From Myxococcota bacterium (GTDB lineage: Bacteria > Myxococcota_A > UBA9160 > UBA6930), in assembly GCA_028285625.1 (NCBI GenBank), contig JANQOX010000013.1, positions 62,001 to 126,000 of the forward strand: DNA of 64,000 bases, written 5' to 3'. The notes under the pieces were generated by a model. The model worked only from the letters and a program-made list of their open reading frames with translations. It did no database searches and was not told the origin of the DNA. Shown one piece after another: positions 61,996 to 64,000 of this stretch (position 1 is the first letter of the stretch; each line of letters begins with the position of its first letter). The position numbers were made by a program, and so were the translations under genes.

Positions 61996-62745
61996 CTAGG
62001 CGGCCTGCGGCGCCCGGAGCCGGGCCAGGTAGGCCGCGGGGGGCAGGAAGGCCAGGTACATCGCGCCGGCGCCCAGCATGCCGAGGATGCCGAGCGCGAG
62101 CATGGCGGGGGGCGCGCTCGACGCACTCTCCCCCACGGCCATGGCGATGGCGCTCACACCGTTGATGCCCGAGGCGAATACGCCGAAGGCACACCAGAGC
62201 AGGAAGCGGTTCACCACCACCGGGTCCGAGAGCCCGACGGCGAGCCGGCGGCGCGCACGCGCGAACTGCACACCCCCCTCGATCCCGCTCCACAAGAAGC
62301 AGCCCGCGCTCCCGACGAGGAACAGCGCCGTGGGCTGGCGTGTGGCGAGCGCCGAGGAGAGGGAGGGATCCCCGTGCACGAGCACGTCGACGATCCACGC
62401 GGTCGCACCGACGAAGATCACCACCGCGGCCACGCACAAGCCGAGCGCCCATGCCGATTGCGGACGGAACACCTGGCGGGTGAACGCGTAGATCAGCAGC
62501 AGGCCCACCTGGGTGGAGAGGTTGGCCGCGAACCAGAGCGGCACGTTGACCTCGCCGAGGGGCAGCCGTCCCATGCCCGCGATCAGCGCGCCCGGATAAC
62601 CGAAGGCACCGATCAAGGTCATGCCCAGACCCATCAGGAGCTCCGGCGTGCCGCGCGTGCGGCGGGCCAGCAAGAGCATGCGGACGCCCACCGTGGTCAC
62701 GGTGACGACGAACGCCAGAATCGCGATCCCGGCCGCGATCTCCAT
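61996..62745 (-). CDS. Seven-helix membrane protein, paralogue 3 of 3
   Basis: 249 residues, seven predicted membrane segments. Motifs in the same positions as the other copies: MLLLARRTRGTPELLMG after helix 1, YAFTRQVFRP after helix 3, RRRLAVGLSDPVVVNRFLLW between helices 5 and 6, and a GYP in helix 2 (GAFGYPGALIAG). ATG at 62745. It stands alone between HspQ/YccV and the radical SAM gene, without the 102-residue partner found at copy 1. Confidence 0.75.
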   Translation of the reverse strand: MEIAAGIAILAFVVTVTTVGVRMLLLARRTRGTPELLMGLGMTLIGAFGYPGALIAGMGRLPLGEVNVPLWFAANLSTQVGLLLIYAFTRQVFRPQSAWALGLCVAAVVIFVGATAWIVDVLVHGDPSLSSALATRQPTALFLVGSAGCFLWSGIEGGVQFARARRRLAVGLSDPVVVNRFLLWCAFGVFASGINGVSAIAMAVGESASSAPPAMLALGILGMLGAGAMYLAFLPPAAYLARLRAPQAA

Positions 62746-62835
62746 GCCTTCCCTCCGGGCTCCACTCGGCCGACCCGGCCCGGGCGACCCGGATGCCCAT
62801 CGTCCGGCCGCGCGATTCGCCTGAGCCGGCCGGGG

Positions 62836-63672
62836 CTAGGCCGTCAGCCAGTCGAGATCGCCGAAACCGTCCGCGGAGTGGACGACCCGATCGGGCCCGA
62901 GCACGTCATCGAACACCGCCGCCGCCCGGTCTGCGTAGCCGGGCTCGGCGTGGTTGGCGAAGCCCAGATCGCGCAGGCGGGCCAGCGCCGCGCCGCTGCG
63001 GCGCCCACCAGCCCCATCGCCCCGAAAGAAGTCGTCGAGCACCACGCGATCGGCCACCGGATCGAGCGCGCGGGCGAGACGCTCCGGATCCCCCGGCAGC
63101 AGGGGTGCGACCGCCGCCTGGGTGCGCACCCCGGCCTCCCGCAACCCGCCCAGCGTCTCGAGTCGCCGAGCCGTGGACGGCGAGTCGGGCTCGAAAGCAC
63201 GCCGCACGCTTTCGTCGTCGGTCGTGACGGTCACGCTCACCACGACCCGCGGGATCCGGCGCAGCAGGGCCGCGTCGCGCAACACCAGCGGCGAACGGGT
63301 CTGAACCACCAGCGCTTCGGGGGGACGGCGCGCCATCACCTCGAGGCAGCCTCGCGTGAGGCCGAGCTTGCGCTCGAGGGGCGTGTAGGGATCGGTCGCC
63401 GACGAGCAGAAGATGCGGGCCTGGTCGAGCATCCCTCGGCGCGCGGCGGCATCGAGCAGTTCCGGTGCGTTTCGCTTGGGCGCGATCCAATGCGACCACG
63501 GCAGGCGGTGCGGATTGGTGCGCTGGATGGTCATCTCGCGCACGTAGCAGTAGAGGCAGGAGAACTGGCAGCCGGCATAGGGCTGGAGCGAGTGGGTGAA
63601 GCCCGAGAGGAACCCACCCGTGCGCGTGAGGATGCTGCGCGCGTCCTTCACGAAGACCTGCGCGCGACCCAC
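62836..63672 (-). CDS. SPL-family radical SAM protein (Rv2578c-like)
   Basis: 278 residues from GTG 63672. The cluster motif is [10 protein letters not shown] (CxxxCxxC) after [17 protein letters not shown], followed by [26 protein letters not shown] and [16 protein letters not shown], the layout of the Rv2578c/spore-photoproduct-lyase-like radical SAM group of unknown reaction. The C-terminal region ([10 protein letters not shown] to the end) is variable. Divergent from the ABC transporter gene. Confidence 0.87.
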   Translation of the reverse strand: MGRAQVFVKDARSILTRTGGFLSGFTHSLQPYAGCQFSCLYCYVREMTIQRTNPHRLPWSHWIAPKRNAPELLDAAARRGMLDQARIFCSSATDPYTPLERKLGLTRGCLEVMARRPPEALVVQTRSPLVLRDAALLRRIPRVVVSVTVTTDDESVRRAFEPDSPSTARRLETLGGLREAGVRTQAAVAPLLPGDPERLARALDPVADRVVLDDFFRGDGAGGRRSGAALARLRDLGFANHAEPGYADRAAAVFDDVLGPDRVVHSADGFGDLDWLTA

Positions 63673-63733
63673 GGAGAGAAGGATAGGGGCCCTCAGAGAG
63701 CGCGGCCGGGCCGAGGTGATACGCTCCGGCGCG

Positions 63734-64000
63734 ATGACGGCTCTCGAGTTGGCCGGCGCCGTGAAGCGCTACGGGGCACGGACGGCGCTCGACGGGGTGA
63801 GCTTCTCCCTGGCGCCCGGTGAGGCGCTCGGCCTGCTCGGTCCGAACGGCGCGGGCAAGACCACCGCCCTGCGCCTGCTGCTCGGCTTCTCGCGCCCCAC
63901 GGCCGGCGGCGTGAGCCTGCGCGGGGGCGACCCCTGGCGCCCCTCGTCCCGCCGCGGCGTGGGCTACCTGCCCGAGCGGCTGGTCCTGCCCGAACGCATG
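63734..64000 (+). CDS. ABC transporter ATP-binding subunit, N-terminal 89 residues (cut by window edge)
   Basis: ATG at 63734. [64 protein letters not shown] contains the Walker [10 protein letters not shown] and the typical A-loop tyrosine. [14 protein letters not shown] is the Q-loop region of the drug/copper-type (NosF/CcmA-like) exporters with a Y-LPE pattern. Partner permease lies outside the window. Confidence 0.9.
   Translation, partial: MTALELAGAVKRYGARTALDGVSFSLAPGEALGLLGPNGAGKTTALRLLLGFSRPTAGGVSLRGGDPWRPSSRRGVGYLPERLVLPERM

Overview
The window is 64 kb of very GC-rich bacterial chromosome. It is almost fully coding (69 confident CDS, largest gap about 250 bp) and has no rRNA, tRNA, CRISPR, transposase or prophage gene that I could recognise. 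The content fits an environmental Gram-negative bacterium of the Myxococcota / former Deltaproteobacteria / Binatota type: a bacterial hopanoid cluster, a Nrf-type multihaem nitrite reductase, many lipoproteins, GTG/TTG starts in a large share of genes, several acyl-CoA and Rieske enzymes, and F420-type flavoprotein folds. I cannot assign a species. The scarcity of T-tracts means most transcripts lack classical intrinsic terminators; the few clear hairpins are GC-only or weakly T-tailed.

Layout. 1-6.9 kb: an RND/MMPL-type exporter cut by the left edge, coupled to an unusual response regulator, a 23-residue lipoprotein-like microprotein, DUF2164, a flavodoxin-fold NADPH:FMN reductase, an exported esterase, a uridine-kinase-like P-loop protein, a DUF4345 membrane protein and an AraC regulator. 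7.0-12.5 kb: plus-strand catabolic run of SDR, Rieske oxygenase, DUF7065/7064 protein, membrane protein, enoyl-CoA hydratase and ketopantoate-reductase-like enzyme. 12.5-27.6 kb: purple-acid-phosphatase-like lipoprotein, HtpX, the first of three 7TM paralogues, a lipoprotein, a glyoxalase-fold protein, a DapF homologue lacking both catalytic cysteines, TraB, PspC, a MATE pump with a structured leader and upstream mini-ORF, an AidB-like acyl-CoA dehydrogenase, a second 7TM paralogue, RmuC, a cupin and a MOSC-glyoxalase fusion.

27.6-38.2 kb, minus strand: the isoprenoid/hopanoid cluster, read as dxs-hpnD-fni followed by tetR-hpnC-hpnE-shc-hpnG-hpnH. Together these make the first MEP-pathway intermediate, balance IPP/DMAPP, condense FPP to squalene through HpnCDE, cyclise it (Shc) and start the ribosylated side chain (HpnH, HpnG). 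Nearly every junction overlaps by 1-8 nt. A dyad of the form GCTGAC-N15/16-GTCAGC lies in front of each half of the cluster, making it the best candidate operator for the embedded TetR protein.

38.3-50.8 kb: aldo/keto reductase, DDN-type flavin/F420 protein, DUF2277, a lipoprotein hydrolase, a tightly coupled GNAT-methyltransferase-CYTH-DoxX unit, SDR, acyltransferase, the nrfHA nitrite reductase pair (with an unusual CxxCH motif at the catalytic haem of NrfA), GNAT, M55 peptidase, GluQ and an esterase. 50.8-64 kb: Hsp33, PPOX-fold protein, MazG, GNAT, UvrA, TauE/SafE, enoyl-CoA hydratase, metallophosphoesterase, D-threonine-aldolase-like enzyme, a basic RHH-like protein with a two-turn direct repeat at its promoter, HspQ/YccV, the third 7TM paralogue, an SPL-type radical SAM enzyme and the start of an ABC ATPase at the right edge.
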